Shown here piece by piece: positions 1 to 8,242 of a stretch of DNA of 64,000 nt; within the stretch, counting starts at the first letter, position 1; every line of letters starts with the position of its first letter. The DNA comes from Planctomicrobium piriforme (GTDB lineage Bacteria; Planctomycetota; Planctomycetia; Planctomycetales; Planctomycetaceae), in NCBI GenBank assembly GCA_945860955.1, contig CAMATH010000012.1:29253-93252 (forward strand), written 5' to 3'. The position numbers were made by a program, and so were the translations under genes. Below the pieces are notes generated by a model. It did no database searches, was not told the origin of the DNA, and worked only from the letters and a program-made list of their open reading frames with translations.

Positions 1-867
1 CTTTTGGACCTCGACAAGCATTCTTGGAACTGGACGGTGATGATCGTCCCACTGATGCAGGCCGACCTGTTCGAACTCGCGAACAACCACGTCTGGCGGA
101 CGAATTTCCTGTTTCGCAAGTGGACGATCGAGATGACTCCGACCGATTGGGGTCTGAAGATCGGTCCCGAAGGAGTCGACGAAGAAGGTTGGATCGACTG
201 GGGCTTCCAAACGTATTACGCGTTCCTCAATTGCGGTTTCCGGTTGCGTCCGACTGGTGGCACGGGGAGCGGCGTCCATCCGGTGCCGCTCGGTTTCAGT
301 CGGGTCTACGTGCATGTCGACGGTGAACTGACTTACGAGAAGTGGATCGCTGGACTGAACGCGGGGCACAGCTTCGTGACGACCGGACCGATGCTGCTGG
401 CCGACTTCAATGGACAGCGTCCCGGGACGGTGTTCAAGAACGTCGCGGGAGCGGATCGCACGGTGCGCGTGAAAGGGACTGCGGAAAGCCGGTCGAAAAT
501 CGAGCGGCTGGAAGTGATCGTGAACGGAGAAGTCGCCCGGTCGATCGAACCGACGAACAAACGGCTCGGGTCAGACGCGTATGCCAGTGCGTTTGACGTG
601 GAGATTCCCCTGAATCACTCGGCGTGGGTCGCGGTCCGGTGTCACGAAAGGGACGCCGAGGGACGGATGCGTTATGCGCACACCGCCCCCGTCCATTTAG
701 AAATCGACGGACCGGTGCGGCCCAGGCGGCGCGAGGTGAACCACTTCATCGAGCGCATGCAGCATGAAATCGCCCGCAACCGGGGTGTCCTGGCGGATTC
801 GGAAGTCGCGGAATACGAACAGGCGCTCTCCATATACCAAGAGATCGCGAAAAGGGCTCGCGACTGA
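1..867 (+). CDS. CehA/McbA-type metallohydrolase, C-terminal part (5' end outside window)
   Basis: The reading frame is open from the first base, so this is the C-terminal part of a longer protein (about 288 residues visible). Residues around 85-125 carry GTGSGVHP, then a stretch reading RVYVHVDGELTYEKW followed by GHSFVTTGPML. This order matches the end of the PHP-like fold of CehA/McbA metallohydrolases, where a His lies in a Gly-rich loop and the chain then runs into a beta-sandwich-like tail. The tail here (about residues 125-235) looks like an extracellular beta domain, and the last 50 residues are helical and charged. Planctomycetes often have secreted versions of this family. Substrate cannot be told, and the N-terminal metal ligands are outside the window. 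Confidence 0.7.
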   Translation, partial: LLDLDKHSWNWTVMIVPLMQADLFELANNHVWRTNFLFRKWTIEMTPTDWGLKIGPEGVDEEGWIDWGFQTYYAFLNCGFRLRPTGGTGSGVHPVPLGFSRVYVHVDGELTYEKWIAGLNAGHSFVTTGPMLLADFNGQRPGTVFKNVAGADRTVRVKGTAESRSKIERLEVIVNGEVARSIEPTNKRLGSDAYASAFDVEIPLNHSAWVAVRCHERDAEGRMRYAHTAPVHLEIDGPVRPRRREVNHFIERMQHEIARNRGVLADSEVAEYEQALSIYQEIAKRARD

Positions 868-963
868 TCACGCCCCATGGGGACTTGAACGAATCGAGTC
901 AGCCGGTAGCATCACCGGTTCCGTTCCGACCAACCTGATTACCCACCCTTCATCAAGGCTGCC

Positions 964-1719
964 ATGTCACAGGAATTCGCATCCAGAGTCGCGCTCGTCA
1001 CCGGAGGATCACGCGGAATCGGGCGGGCGATCGCCCTGCAACTTGCGGCGGGTGGGGCCGACGTGGCGATCAGTTACGCCAGTCGCCCGGGGCCGGCGGA
1101 CGAAACCGTGGCGGCGATCAGGGCGCTGGGCCGCAAAGGGGCGGCGTTTCGTTGCGACGTCCGCAGTCAGGAAGATGTTGACGCGCTGGTCGCGGGAACC
1201 CGGGCCACGCTCGGGCCGATTGATCTGCTGGCCCATTGCGGCGCCATCAGCAACACCAGTTCGCATGAAGACCTGACGTTCGACCGTTGGGCCGAGACAA
1301 TCGACGCCAACCTGCACGGCGCGTTTCGCGCGGTGTTCGCGGTCAAAGATGAGATGATCGCCCGCAAATTTGGTCGCATCGTACTGCTTTCTTCGGTGGC
1401 CGCCCTGCGTCCCCGGGCGAAGCAGATTCACTACTCGGCGGCCAAAGCGGGTGTCATCGCCCTGGCCCGCTGCTGTGCCGAGGCGTTCGCCCCCAGCAAT
1501 GTGCGGGTCAACTGCATCGCCCCCGGCCTCATCGACACCGAAATGGCGCGGGTGCTGACTCCGGAAACGATCGCGTCGGTCATTCAGCAGACCCCCCTGG
1601 GAAGGCTCGGCAAGCCCGAGGAAATCGCGGAGCTCGCCTGCTTTCTTTTGAGCGAACGGGCCGGGTTCATTGTCGGGCAGACAATCTCGGCGTGCGGCGG
1701 GCGGGTCACCCTACCGTAG
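964..1719 (+). CDS. SDR family NAD(P)-dependent oxidoreductase (FabG-like)
   Basis: A 251-residue classical short-chain dehydrogenase/reductase of normal length. The Rossmann glycine motif TGGSRGIG lies near residues 14-21. The catalytic set is visible as Ser144, Tyr157 and Lys161 (YSAAK), with the usual 13-residue Ser-Tyr spacing. The segment after beta-6 reads NCIAPGLIDTEM, typical of the family. The usual NAG motif is replaced by HCG near residue 95. The C-terminus ends with a GQTISACGG segment like the GQxxxxDGG of FabG proteins. It most likely reduces or oxidises a small keto/hydroxy compound. The FabG likeness does not prove a role in fatty-acid synthesis, and no fab genes are adjacent. 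Its stop overlaps the convergent small membrane gene by 9 bp. Confidence 0.88.
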   Translation: MSQEFASRVALVTGGSRGIGRAIALQLAAGGADVAISYASRPGPADETVAAIRALGRKGAAFRCDVRSQEDVDALVAGTRATLGPIDLLAHCGAISNTSSHEDLTFDRWAETIDANLHGAFRAVFAVKDEMIARKFGRIVLLSSVAALRPRAKQIHYSAAKAGVIALARCCAEAFAPSNVRVNCIAPGLIDTEMARVLTPETIASVIQQTPLGRLGKPEEIAELACFLLSERAGFIVGQTISACGGRVTLP

Positions 1720-1974
1720 TCTCAGCCAAACCCCCAACGTCCCCAGCGAACATCCCGCCACGATGTAGACGACTCCCAACAGTTCGGCCGACGCTCCGTG
1801 CGCGAAGCTCCCCAGTTCGTTGTAGAGCCTGCGATTGGTCATCGCGCCGATTCCGCGCGTCAGCACGACCGCACCCAAGAGCAGTAGAACTGCCACAATG
1901 GAGTCGCGCAGCGGCGGATTCCGGTCGATCTGGTCCAATAGCGGACCGAATGAGAAACGATTCCAGAAGTTCAT
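1711..1974 (-). CDS. small membrane protein, unknown function
   Basis: An 87-residue protein if started at the ATG at 1974 (an upstream GTG at 2028 would add 18 residues). Two hydrophobic segments are visible, one around residues 25-42 (SIVAVLLLLGAVVLTRGIG) and one near the C-terminus (ELLGVVYIVAGCSLGTLGVWL), joined by a short polar loop, so it is probably a two-helix inner-membrane protein. No family is recognised. The gene is convergent with the SDR gene, overlapping it by 9 bp, and follows the DUF1598-type gene on the same strand at about 70 bp. No clear Shine-Dalgarno sequence precedes either start. Confidence 0.5.
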   Translation of the reverse strand: MNFWNRFSFGPLLDQIDRNPPLRDSIVAVLLLLGAVVLTRGIGAMTNRRLYNELGSFAHGASAELLGVVYIVAGCSLGTLGVWLRLR

Positions 1975-2041
1975 CGCGAGGGATGACTGAAGGAGAATGC
2001 GAGCGCATTCCAAGAGGCCGGGATTCACCCACGCTGGCGAA

Positions 2042-3460
2042 TCAGTCCCACCACCAGTGGGAACCGGTGACCGCGTCGACCCTCTCAGCGTCAGGCTGAG
2101 AACCGTCGGCGATCGATGTGGAGGCTTGCTTCACGAGCGAGTCCGGGCGGAATTCGACACCGCCGCTCGCCGCGAAGACCCACGCTCCGCCTCGTCCGCG
2201 TCGCACGTTGACCATCGCGGGAGTTGTCTGGGGGACGGTGCCTGTGACACAAGGACACCGGACCTCGTCGAGCAAGAACGTCGGTCGCCAGCTTGTCGCA
2301 TCGCTGGTCACCGTCGCGGCCTGGTGAACGATCTCCGCCGTCAGGCTGAGCGTGATCAAATTGCTCAGGCTGGCGAACACGGGAATTCCCCGGGCGAGTT
2401 CCGGAAAGGCGCGGGTCGCCTGGTCGGCGAACAGTTGCGCGTCTTTGCTGGCAGGTGCTGACTTCACCGGTACCGACTTCGCGCCGCGAGGCGATTCGCC
2501 GCGAGCGGTCGCGACAGCGACCGCGTCCACTTCAAATTTCCAGACCAACCGGTCGGCACTCGTGCAAACCGCGTTCTTCCCGGGAGTGAACCACCAGCGA
2601 TGCTGTGGCACCCGGCCAGAGACCGGATTGCGGGCGGCGAGGTCGATGAAACTGGTGAGCGCCTTGACCGGTGACGGGTCGTGCCCCAGCGCGAGGCGTT
2701 TGAGCCGATAGTCCGCCGACACCAGTTTCAGAGCGAACCGACTGTTCGAAGGGACGCCAAAAACCGTGATCTTCTGCGAGCCGAGAGCCTGTTCCATCGC
2801 GTGCGCGAGCGGCTCAACCCGCGAGGCATCCGACGTCTTCTGGGTGCGCATCAACTTGTCAAACGCCCCCACACCCTCGGGGGTCGGGTCGATCGAACAA
2901 CCGATGAAATCGTCGGTATCGCCAGTCGGAAAGGCGTACCGCAGCGCGATGATCAAGTCATCCAGCTCCAGCACCGGACGACGCGACTTCACTCCGACCA
3001 CATCGCCGAACGCGTCCGGTTCCCACGCTTCCGCCGGGCCGGCGACAATCACGTCCCGCGAGTCCTGATCGATCGTAACGCCATCAATGCGGACCAGACC
3101 GGCGAGGAACCGGATCTCGGCCGGCAGCGGCTGACCCGAAGTCAGGCACGATTCCACCGCCGACTCGAGGCGACGCAACGACACCCGTCTACGATCGCTC
3201 GGTCGGGAGACATCACCAGCGCAGCGTTGATCTTCGTCCCGCAATTTGCGCAGTTCCGCTGGCGTAATCTCACCGGCACGTCGCAGTGCGCCCGCAGGAT
3301 CAATCGCCACACCGCCAACCGTCTGAGCAAAAACCGATGAGGCGCACAGCAGAACCACGCCCAAACTGACCACGTATCCCATCGAACGGATCAGCCAAAT
3401 CCCGCGGCGCACCAGCGCACATCGTCTGTCGCGCGAATGATGGAGCGAGAATCCGGGCAT
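2042..3460 (-). CDS. secreted planctomycete protein, DUF1598-type
   Basis: A 472-residue protein. A second start at 3382 (MGYVVSLGVVLLCASS, then a VFAQ cleavage-like site) gives a much cleaner signal peptide and may be the true start. The mature part begins TVGGVAIDPAGAL and contains RIDGVTIDQDSRDVIVAG, then LDDLIIALRYAF and GCSIDPTPEGV. This order of short motifs matches, in my recollection, the planctomycete-restricted DUF1598 family, whose function is unknown. The protein should be exported to the periplasm or surface. It lies downstream of the receiver-like gene on the same strand with about 100 bp between them. Confidence 0.72.
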   Translation of the reverse strand: MPGFSLHHSRDRRCALVRRGIWLIRSMGYVVSLGVVLLCASSVFAQTVGGVAIDPAGALRRAGEITPAELRKLRDEDQRCAGDVSRPSDRRRVSLRRLESAVESCLTSGQPLPAEIRFLAGLVRIDGVTIDQDSRDVIVAGPAEAWEPDAFGDVVGVKSRRPVLELDDLIIALRYAFPTGDTDDFIGCSIDPTPEGVGAFDKLMRTQKTSDASRVEPLAHAMEQALGSQKITVFGVPSNSRFALKLVSADYRLKRLALGHDPSPVKALTSFIDLAARNPVSGRVPQHRWWFTPGKNAVCTSADRLVWKFEVDAVAVATARGESPRGAKSVPVKSAPASKDAQLFADQATRAFPELARGIPVFASLSNLITLSLTAEIVHQAATVTSDATSWRPTFLLDEVRCPCVTGTVPQTTPAMVNVRRGRGGAWVFAASGGVEFRPDSLVKQASTSIADGSQPDAERVDAVTGSHWWWD

Positions 3461-3563
3461 GCGGGAGGGAACCGATGGACCAATGGGGATTGCCGACAGA
3501 CGGCGTGGATTGGATTATGCCGGCCCGTCGACAAAAAGACAAGTCGCTTTGGTTAAATAGAGT

Positions 3564-3965
3564 TCAGCCATTCTGCGAAAGGCGGCCGAGCAGTTCGGGC
3601 AGGGTGGCGTTGAACCGGCTGCGGGGCATCACATCCTGACAGCCCGCCGCGCCGGCCCCCTCGAGCAACGCCGTCGCGACGTGCGAGCCAAACGCGATGA
3701 CCGGGATCTTCCGCTGAGATTGAAACTCCTCGACCAATGCCGGCAATCCTTCCAGGCCCAGCGAGAGATCAAACAACACCGCGCGACAGTTGGGAGCAGC
3801 GACTCGCCCGGCGGAACCTGCGTCCATGGCGCAGACAACATGAATTCCCCAGGGGACCGCCGCCCCGGTGACCTTGCTTTCAAACATCAGATCGCGCGAC
3901 ACAAACAGCACCGACGGCGGGGACGCGACGGTTTCGGAATTGAAGTGGGGATCGTGGCCGGACAT
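3564..3965 (-). CDS. atypical response-regulator receiver-like protein
   Basis: With the ATG at 3965 the product is about 133 residues. Upstream the frame stays open to a TTG at 4079, but that extension is low complexity. The fold signs are a hydrophobic beta-1 (PSVLFVSRDLMFE), a beta-3 ending in an Asp (AVLFDLSLGLEG, the position of the phosphoacceptor), a beta-4 (IPVIAFGSH) with Ser in place of the usual Thr/Ser, and a last beta/alpha unit. The acidic pair after beta-1 is reduced to one Asp (RD), and the KP motif that holds the invariant Lys is not seen (MPRSRF instead). It is therefore probably a degenerate, phosphorylation-independent receiver. No output domain or adjacent kinase is present. 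Confidence 0.6.
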   Translation of the reverse strand: MSGHDPHFNSETVASPPSVLFVSRDLMFESKVTGAAVPWGIHVVCAMDAGSAGRVAAPNCRAVLFDLSLGLEGLPALVEEFQSQRKIPVIAFGSHVATALLEGAGAAGCQDVMPRSRFNATLPELLGRLSQNG

Positions 3966-4309
3966 GGGACTCGGTTCCAGTGGAGTACTCGTGGAGAGGG
4001 GGACCGAAGCGAATTGGGGTCCATGGGGATCCTGCTGTCGGTGCGGTGATAATACTCCAACCGGCTTCGAATGAGACAATTGAGAATGGCGCTGTAGGAC
4101 GAGTCACTGACCCGAGTACTCCCCACATTTCCCGCTGGTGAACCCAGACACTCTCTGGACGCACAACATTCTCTCGTTGCATGCGCTGCACCGATCGGCC
4201 CTTCCGTAGTAGAATGGGATGGTGCGCTCGTGTTCCGTGGCCCTCGCACTGGATCGAATTCGGAGCCACCCGCAGGCGCGCCATCCTTCCTTCACCAACG
4301 AGAGTCGCC

Positions 4310-5881
4310 ATGTCTCACAGTCGGTTCGTCTTCTTGGGGGTGTTGCTTGCCGGGCTGGTACGACTCGAAGATTTCTGTCTGGCAGCCGAGCCACAGCGAC
4401 CGAACATTGTGTTTATCTTCGCCGATGATCTCACCTGCCAGGCGATCAGTTCGTACGGCGAGAAGCGGCGCTTGCTGCAAACACCGCACATGGATCGAAT
4501 CGCCCGCGAAGGGATGCGCTTCGACCGCTGTCTCGTGACGAATTCGATCTGCGGGCCGAGCCGGGCGACGATTCTCACCGGAAAATACTCGCACCTGAAC
4601 GGGTTCTACAACAACAGCAACGGCCGTTTTGACGGGACGCAGACAACGTTTCCCAAATTGCTGCGACAGGTCGGCTATTCGACAGCCCTGATTGGCAAAT
4701 GGCATCTGGTGAGTGACCCGACCGGCTTCGATCATTGGCACATCCTGCCTGGGCAAGGGGTCTATTACAACCCGCCGATGATTCGCAACGGCGAAAAAGT
4801 CGACCACACCGGCTACGTGACCGATCTGATCACCGACTTGTCGCTCGACTGGCTGAAGCAGCGAGACCGTTCGAAACCGTTTCTCCTGATGTGCCAGCAC
4901 AAAGCGCCACATCGCGAGTGGGCTCCGGCGCTGAGACATCTGGGATGGGACGGCGACCGGAAGCATCCAGAACCCGAAACTCTGTTCGACGACTTCGCCG
5001 GTCGGAGTCGGGCTGTTCTCGAACACGACATGGGACTGGACCGAACGTTCACCGACCTGGACGCAAAGTTCCGGCGACCGGCGAACCTCAACGAACTGCA
5101 GTTGGAATCGTGGAACAAGTACTACGCACCGCGCAACGCCGAGTTCCGAGAGACCGCGCCGACCGGCAAAGACCTGGTGCGGTGGCGCTACAACCGGTAC
5201 ATGCACGACTATCTGGCCTGCGTGAAAGGTGTTGACGAGAGCGTCGGCCGGCTGCTTGAGTTCCTGGAAACCGAGGGGCTGGCCGAAAACACATTGGTAG
5301 TCTGCTCATCGGATCAGGGCTTTTTTCTGGGGGAACACGGTTGGTTCGACAAACGGTGGATCTTCGAAGAGTCAGTTCGGACGCCGCTCTTGGTCCGCTG
5401 GCCAAAGGTCGTGAAACCGGGGGGCGTCGAGAACCGAATTGTCTCATTGATGGATTTCGCCGAGACATTCCTCGACGTCGCGGGGGCGGAGATTCCACCC
5501 GACATGCAGGGACGCAGTCTGCTGCCGCTCTTGAAGAATCAGGCGCCGGACGACTGGAGAACGAGTCTCTATTACCACTACTACGAATTTCCCGTTCCGC
5601 ATCACGTGCGGCCACACTACGGTGTGGTCACCGATCGCTACAAGTTGGTGCATTACTACAAGCCCGACATTGATGAATGGGAATTGCTCGACCGCGAACG
5701 AGACCCGCTGGAAGTCCGGAATTTTTATGATGACCCGGCGTACGCCCAGACGGTCGCCGACCTGAGCGACGAACTCGCTCGGTTGCGACGCGAAGTGAAA
5801 GAGACCGATCCGCCGCCTCGATCGGCATACGGAAACGAGCGGTTTGAAGGCGAGGCGACGCCTGAATCGAAGAAACGATAG
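4310..5881 (+). CDS. secreted Cys-type sulfatase
   Basis: The chosen ATG at 4310 gives 523 residues starting with a signal peptide (MSHSRFVFLGVLLAGL) that ends near CLAAEPQ. A purine-rich ACGAGAG precedes it. The N-terminal alkaline-phosphatase-like fold starts with RPNIVFIFADDL, where the Asp pair binds Ca2+. The formylglycine motif is CGPSR with Cys81, followed by LTGKYSHLNG. Later elements are GKWHL, HREW and SSDQGFFLGEHGWFDKRW, which holds further metal and sulfate ligands. The C-terminal 100 residues resemble the DUF4976 cap. It should hydrolyse sulfate esters, most likely of sulfated polysaccharides, in the periplasm after maturation by a formylglycine-generating enzyme that is not in this window. 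Confidence 0.93.
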   Translation: MSHSRFVFLGVLLAGLVRLEDFCLAAEPQRPNIVFIFADDLTCQAISSYGEKRRLLQTPHMDRIAREGMRFDRCLVTNSICGPSRATILTGKYSHLNGFYNNSNGRFDGTQTTFPKLLRQVGYSTALIGKWHLVSDPTGFDHWHILPGQGVYYNPPMIRNGEKVDHTGYVTDLITDLSLDWLKQRDRSKPFLLMCQHKAPHREWAPALRHLGWDGDRKHPEPETLFDDFAGRSRAVLEHDMGLDRTFTDLDAKFRRPANLNELQLESWNKYYAPRNAEFRETAPTGKDLVRWRYNRYMHDYLACVKGVDESVGRLLEFLETEGLAENTLVVCSSDQGFFLGEHGWFDKRWIFEESVRTPLLVRWPKVVKPGGVENRIVSLMDFAETFLDVAGAEIPPDMQGRSLLPLLKNQAPDDWRTSLYYHYYEFPVPHHVRPHYGVVTDRYKLVHYYKPDIDEWELLDRERDPLEVRNFYDDPAYAQTVADLSDELARLRREVKETDPPPRSAYGNERFEGEATPESKKR

Positions 5882-6070
5882 GAACAGGGGCCACCCTGTG
5901 AATTGACGGCCGATAACCGATCGCCGATCGACGACACGTCTCTTTCGGATCTGCGGGTCATGACCGGAATCAGTGAATTGCGCGTTCGCGGCACTCGAAT
6001 CAGCGAAGAGGGAGTCGGGGAACTCAAGAAGTCATTGCGAAACCTTCCGCCGTGGTGGTTTGGTCGCTGA
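5882..6070 (+). pseudogene. leucine-rich-repeat-like remnant in frame behind the sulfatase stop
   Basis: The frame continues without a stop for 62 codons after the sulfatase TAG and ends at the TGA at 6068-6070. The translation contains SDLRVMTGISELRVRGTR, then ISEEGVGELKKSLRNLPPWW. This has the LxxLxxLxLxGTxISxxGxxxLxxxLPxL spacing of planctomycete leucine-rich repeats. No good start codon exists (an ATG at 5960 would give only 36 residues). I read it as the tail of a former LRR gene or domain, or as an ancestral C-terminal extension of the sulfatase cut off by the stop. Chance similarity cannot be excluded for such a short stretch. Confidence 0.4.
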
Positions 6071-6535
6071 CAACGTTTGAGATGATCCGCCAACAGTTTC
6101 GATTCGCGGCGACGTGGCTTTGCGTTCGTCGTGAACTCCGGTAAGAATAGCGGAACCTCGTGCAGGCGATTGAACAACCGAAATACGCGGGCCACCCACA
6201 AGGGATGTGAACTTTAGCCCCGGAAACCGTTTTTTGCCAATTTTCCCAGTTCTTCACAGTTGATCGAGACTGCCGCGGGACGACCAGTGAGGCGATCCGT
6301 GATGACGTCTGGACACGAGGCCGGCAGACTTTGGCTGGCCCCGGTTGCCCGCCGGCTGTCCTGGCCCCGACTGCCGCTGCGATCGGGATCGCGAATGCAC
6401 TAGCTGCTGAAGTGCGGCTGCGGTATGCTTTCCGGCACATCACCGCTGCACAGAACCCGCGGCTTCGCATGGTCAGCCGTCGCCGTGGGTTAGTGTCGCT
6501 ATCCACCATACTCAGGCGAAGAACAGCAGAAGATC
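6071..6535. other. intergenic stretch, no gene seen
   Basis: About 465 bp between the LRR-like remnant and the lysine-rich micro-gene. Open frames cross it on both strands, but none has a recognisable motif, a plausible start or a ribosome binding site. No clear hairpin or repeat was seen. Confidence 0.5.
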
Positions 6536-6625
6536 ATGGGAAAAGGCAACAACAGCCAGAAGAAAGAAGCCAAGAAGCCCAAGAAGGATTCGTCGAAAAA
6601 GGCCGTGAAAGAACCCAAGAAATAG
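6536..6625 (+). CDS. very short lysine-rich protein (29 residues)
   Basis: The ATG at 6536 opens a 29-codon frame ending in TAG at 6623-6625. The product starts MGKGNNSQKK and continues with KEAKKPKKDSSKKAV; about half of the residues are Lys and there are no hydrophobic clusters. A purine-rich stretch (GAAGAACAGCAGAAG) lies just upstream and could serve as a ribosome binding site. Very short proteins starting MGKGNN and rich in Lys occur in other bacteria, as far as I recall, without known function; nucleic-acid binding is a guess from charge alone. The gene is convergent with birA, with 14 bp between the stops. Confidence 0.5.
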   Translation: MGKGNNSQKKEAKKPKKDSSKKAVKEPKK

Positions 6626-6639
6626 TTCGCGACCGATTT

Positions 6640-7473
6640 TCAACCGATCGCGGAGTTTCGCTCCGGCGACGGTTGAACGCGAACCAGAACACCCCCGAAA
6701 CAGCGTTCGGTCCCCGCTGGCGTGTCGATCAACAGCGCCCCCTGGTCGTCGATTCCGAGACACAGGCCCGCGACGGTGCGCTCCCCGGCTCGGAGCGAGA
6801 CGGTTTGGCCCGCCAAAAGGCAGAAGGCCCGCCAGGCGTTCGCCAGTTCCGGATCCTCCTGCGCCAGTAACCGCGCGTGATCTCGAAACCGCCGCATCCA
6901 GTCGCACAACAGCTCGCTGCGATCTGTCGGCTTTCCCAGCGCGTCGATCAACGCGATCGCCGAGTTTCGGATTTCCTCCGGTGCATCAGCCAGTGAGTTG
7001 TTGACGTTCACGCCCATTCCCAACACCAGGCGACGCGCCGTGTTTCCCGCCGCGGGGGGGGCTTCCATCAAAATTCCCGCGACTTTGCGTCCTTCCAGGT
7101 GGACGTCATTGGGCCACTTCAGGCGGGGACGGCCGCGGGGCGCGCGGTCTGCCAGCACTTCACACAGCGCCACCGCCGCCGCCAGCGACAATCGGGGCCA
7201 CTGCGTGGCTTCCAACGGAGGAATCGTTGTCGAGACAAAATCGGTCGCCGGGTCCAGGACCAGGGAAAACGTCAGCGATCCCGCTCCCGACCACCAACGG
7301 TTGTTCCCCCGTCCCCGACCGGCCGACTGGCGTTCCGCTCCGATCAGACACGGCGTCGTGACACCCGCGTCTCCCGCGAGCGCGATCGCCCTGGTATTGG
7401 TCGAATCAATCTCCGCGTGCCACTCGATCTGAGCAAACAGGTTGGAATCGTTCAGGAACCCGAGATCGATCAC
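6640..7473 (-). CDS. birA: biotin--[acetyl-CoA-carboxylase] ligase
   Basis: A 277-residue monofunctional (class I) biotin protein ligase without the N-terminal helix-turn-helix repressor domain. The family motifs appear in order: DSTNTRA near residue 23, AERQSAGRGRGNNRWW (the biotinyl-AMP binding loop GRGRxxxxW), LKWPNDV, then GRKVAGILME and LGMGVNVNN. The last 80 residues form the small C-terminal SH3-like domain (TVSLRAGERTVAGLCLGIDD). It activates biotin with ATP and attaches it to the Lys of the biotin carboxyl carrier protein in the cytoplasm. Its start overlaps the stop of the upstream dedA-type gene by 4 bp (ATGA type), so the two are probably translationally coupled. Confidence 0.93.
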   Translation of the reverse strand: MIDLGFLNDSNLFAQIEWHAEIDSTNTRAIALAGDAGVTTPCLIGAERQSAGRGRGNNRWWSGAGSLTFSLVLDPATDFVSTTIPPLEATQWPRLSLAAAVALCEVLADRAPRGRPRLKWPNDVHLEGRKVAGILMEAPPAAGNTARRLVLGMGVNVNNSLADAPEEIRNSAIALIDALGKPTDRSELLCDWMRRFRDHARLLAQEDPELANAWRAFCLLAGQTVSLRAGERTVAGLCLGIDDQGALLIDTPAGTERCFGGVLVRVQPSPERNSAIG

Positions 7474-8177
7474 CGTTTGCCCTGCTGGTCCGAAGTGACC
7501 GATCCCGCTTCCAGCGCCTTGAGCCTGCGGCGTTCACGCCAGTATTCAAACACACCCGGAAGGATTGACACCACAATGATTCCCATGATGACCAGCGTGA
7601 AATTCTTGCGGACCGACTCCAGATTGCCGAAGAGATATCCTCCCACGAGAAACATCGCGATCCACAGAACCCCGCCAATGACGTTGTAGGCCATGAACCG
7701 CCGGTAGGTCATCTGGCCCATGCCGGCGACAAATGGCGCGAACGTTCGCACAATCGGAGCGAACCGGGCGATGATGATCGTCTTCCCGCCGTAGCGCTCA
7801 AAGAACTCGTGAGTTTTTTCGAGGTGTTTGGGATTGAGGAACCGGAATTTTTCCCCCTGGAACAGACGCGGGCCGAGCCGCGATCCAATCCAGTAGTTGA
7901 CGGTGTCTCCCAGAATCGCGGCAACCGTCAACGAAACGAGCAGGATCGGCAGGCTGAGCATCGGCTCGTTCGTTTCCTCATTGATCCGCGCGGCGAACGC
8001 CCCCAGCGCGAACAACAATGAGTCCCCTGGCAGAAACGGAGTGACCACCAACCCGGTCTCGCAAAAGATCACCGTGAACATCAGCACGTAGATCCAGGGT
8101 CCCCATTGCACGATCAGATCATCGAGATGTCGGTCGACGTGCAGAATGAGATCCTTGAATTCCAGCAGCAATTCCAT
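7470..8177 (-). CDS. DedA family membrane protein (VTT domain)
   Basis: A 235-residue integral membrane protein. The DedA/VTT hallmarks are visible: ETGLVVTPFLPGDSLLFALG near residues 40-60 (the FLPGD re-entrant segment) and ARFAPIVRTFAPFVAGMGQM near residue 140 with the conserved Arg residues, followed by two further hydrophobic helices ending at EYWRERR. DedA proteins are linked to lipid-carrier or phospholipid scrambling and to membrane-potential maintenance; some members recycle undecaprenyl phosphate. The partner substrate cannot be told here. It is the first gene of a two-gene unit with birA (ATGA overlap). This pairing probably reflects compact gene packing rather than shared function. 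Confidence 0.9.
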   Translation of the reverse strand: MELLLEFKDLILHVDRHLDDLIVQWGPWIYVLMFTVIFCETGLVVTPFLPGDSLLFALGAFAARINEETNEPMLSLPILLVSLTVAAILGDTVNYWIGSRLGPRLFQGEKFRFLNPKHLEKTHEFFERYGGKTIIIARFAPIVRTFAPFVAGMGQMTYRRFMAYNVIGGVLWIAMFLVGGYLFGNLESVRKNFTLVIMGIIVVSILPGVFEYWRERRRLKALEAGSVTSDQQGKR

Positions 8178-8242
8178 GGCGTCGGTCGGGGGTGAATGGG
8201 AACGATTCGCGCCAGTTCGAGACTCGCGCGGTTGTTGTCCGA

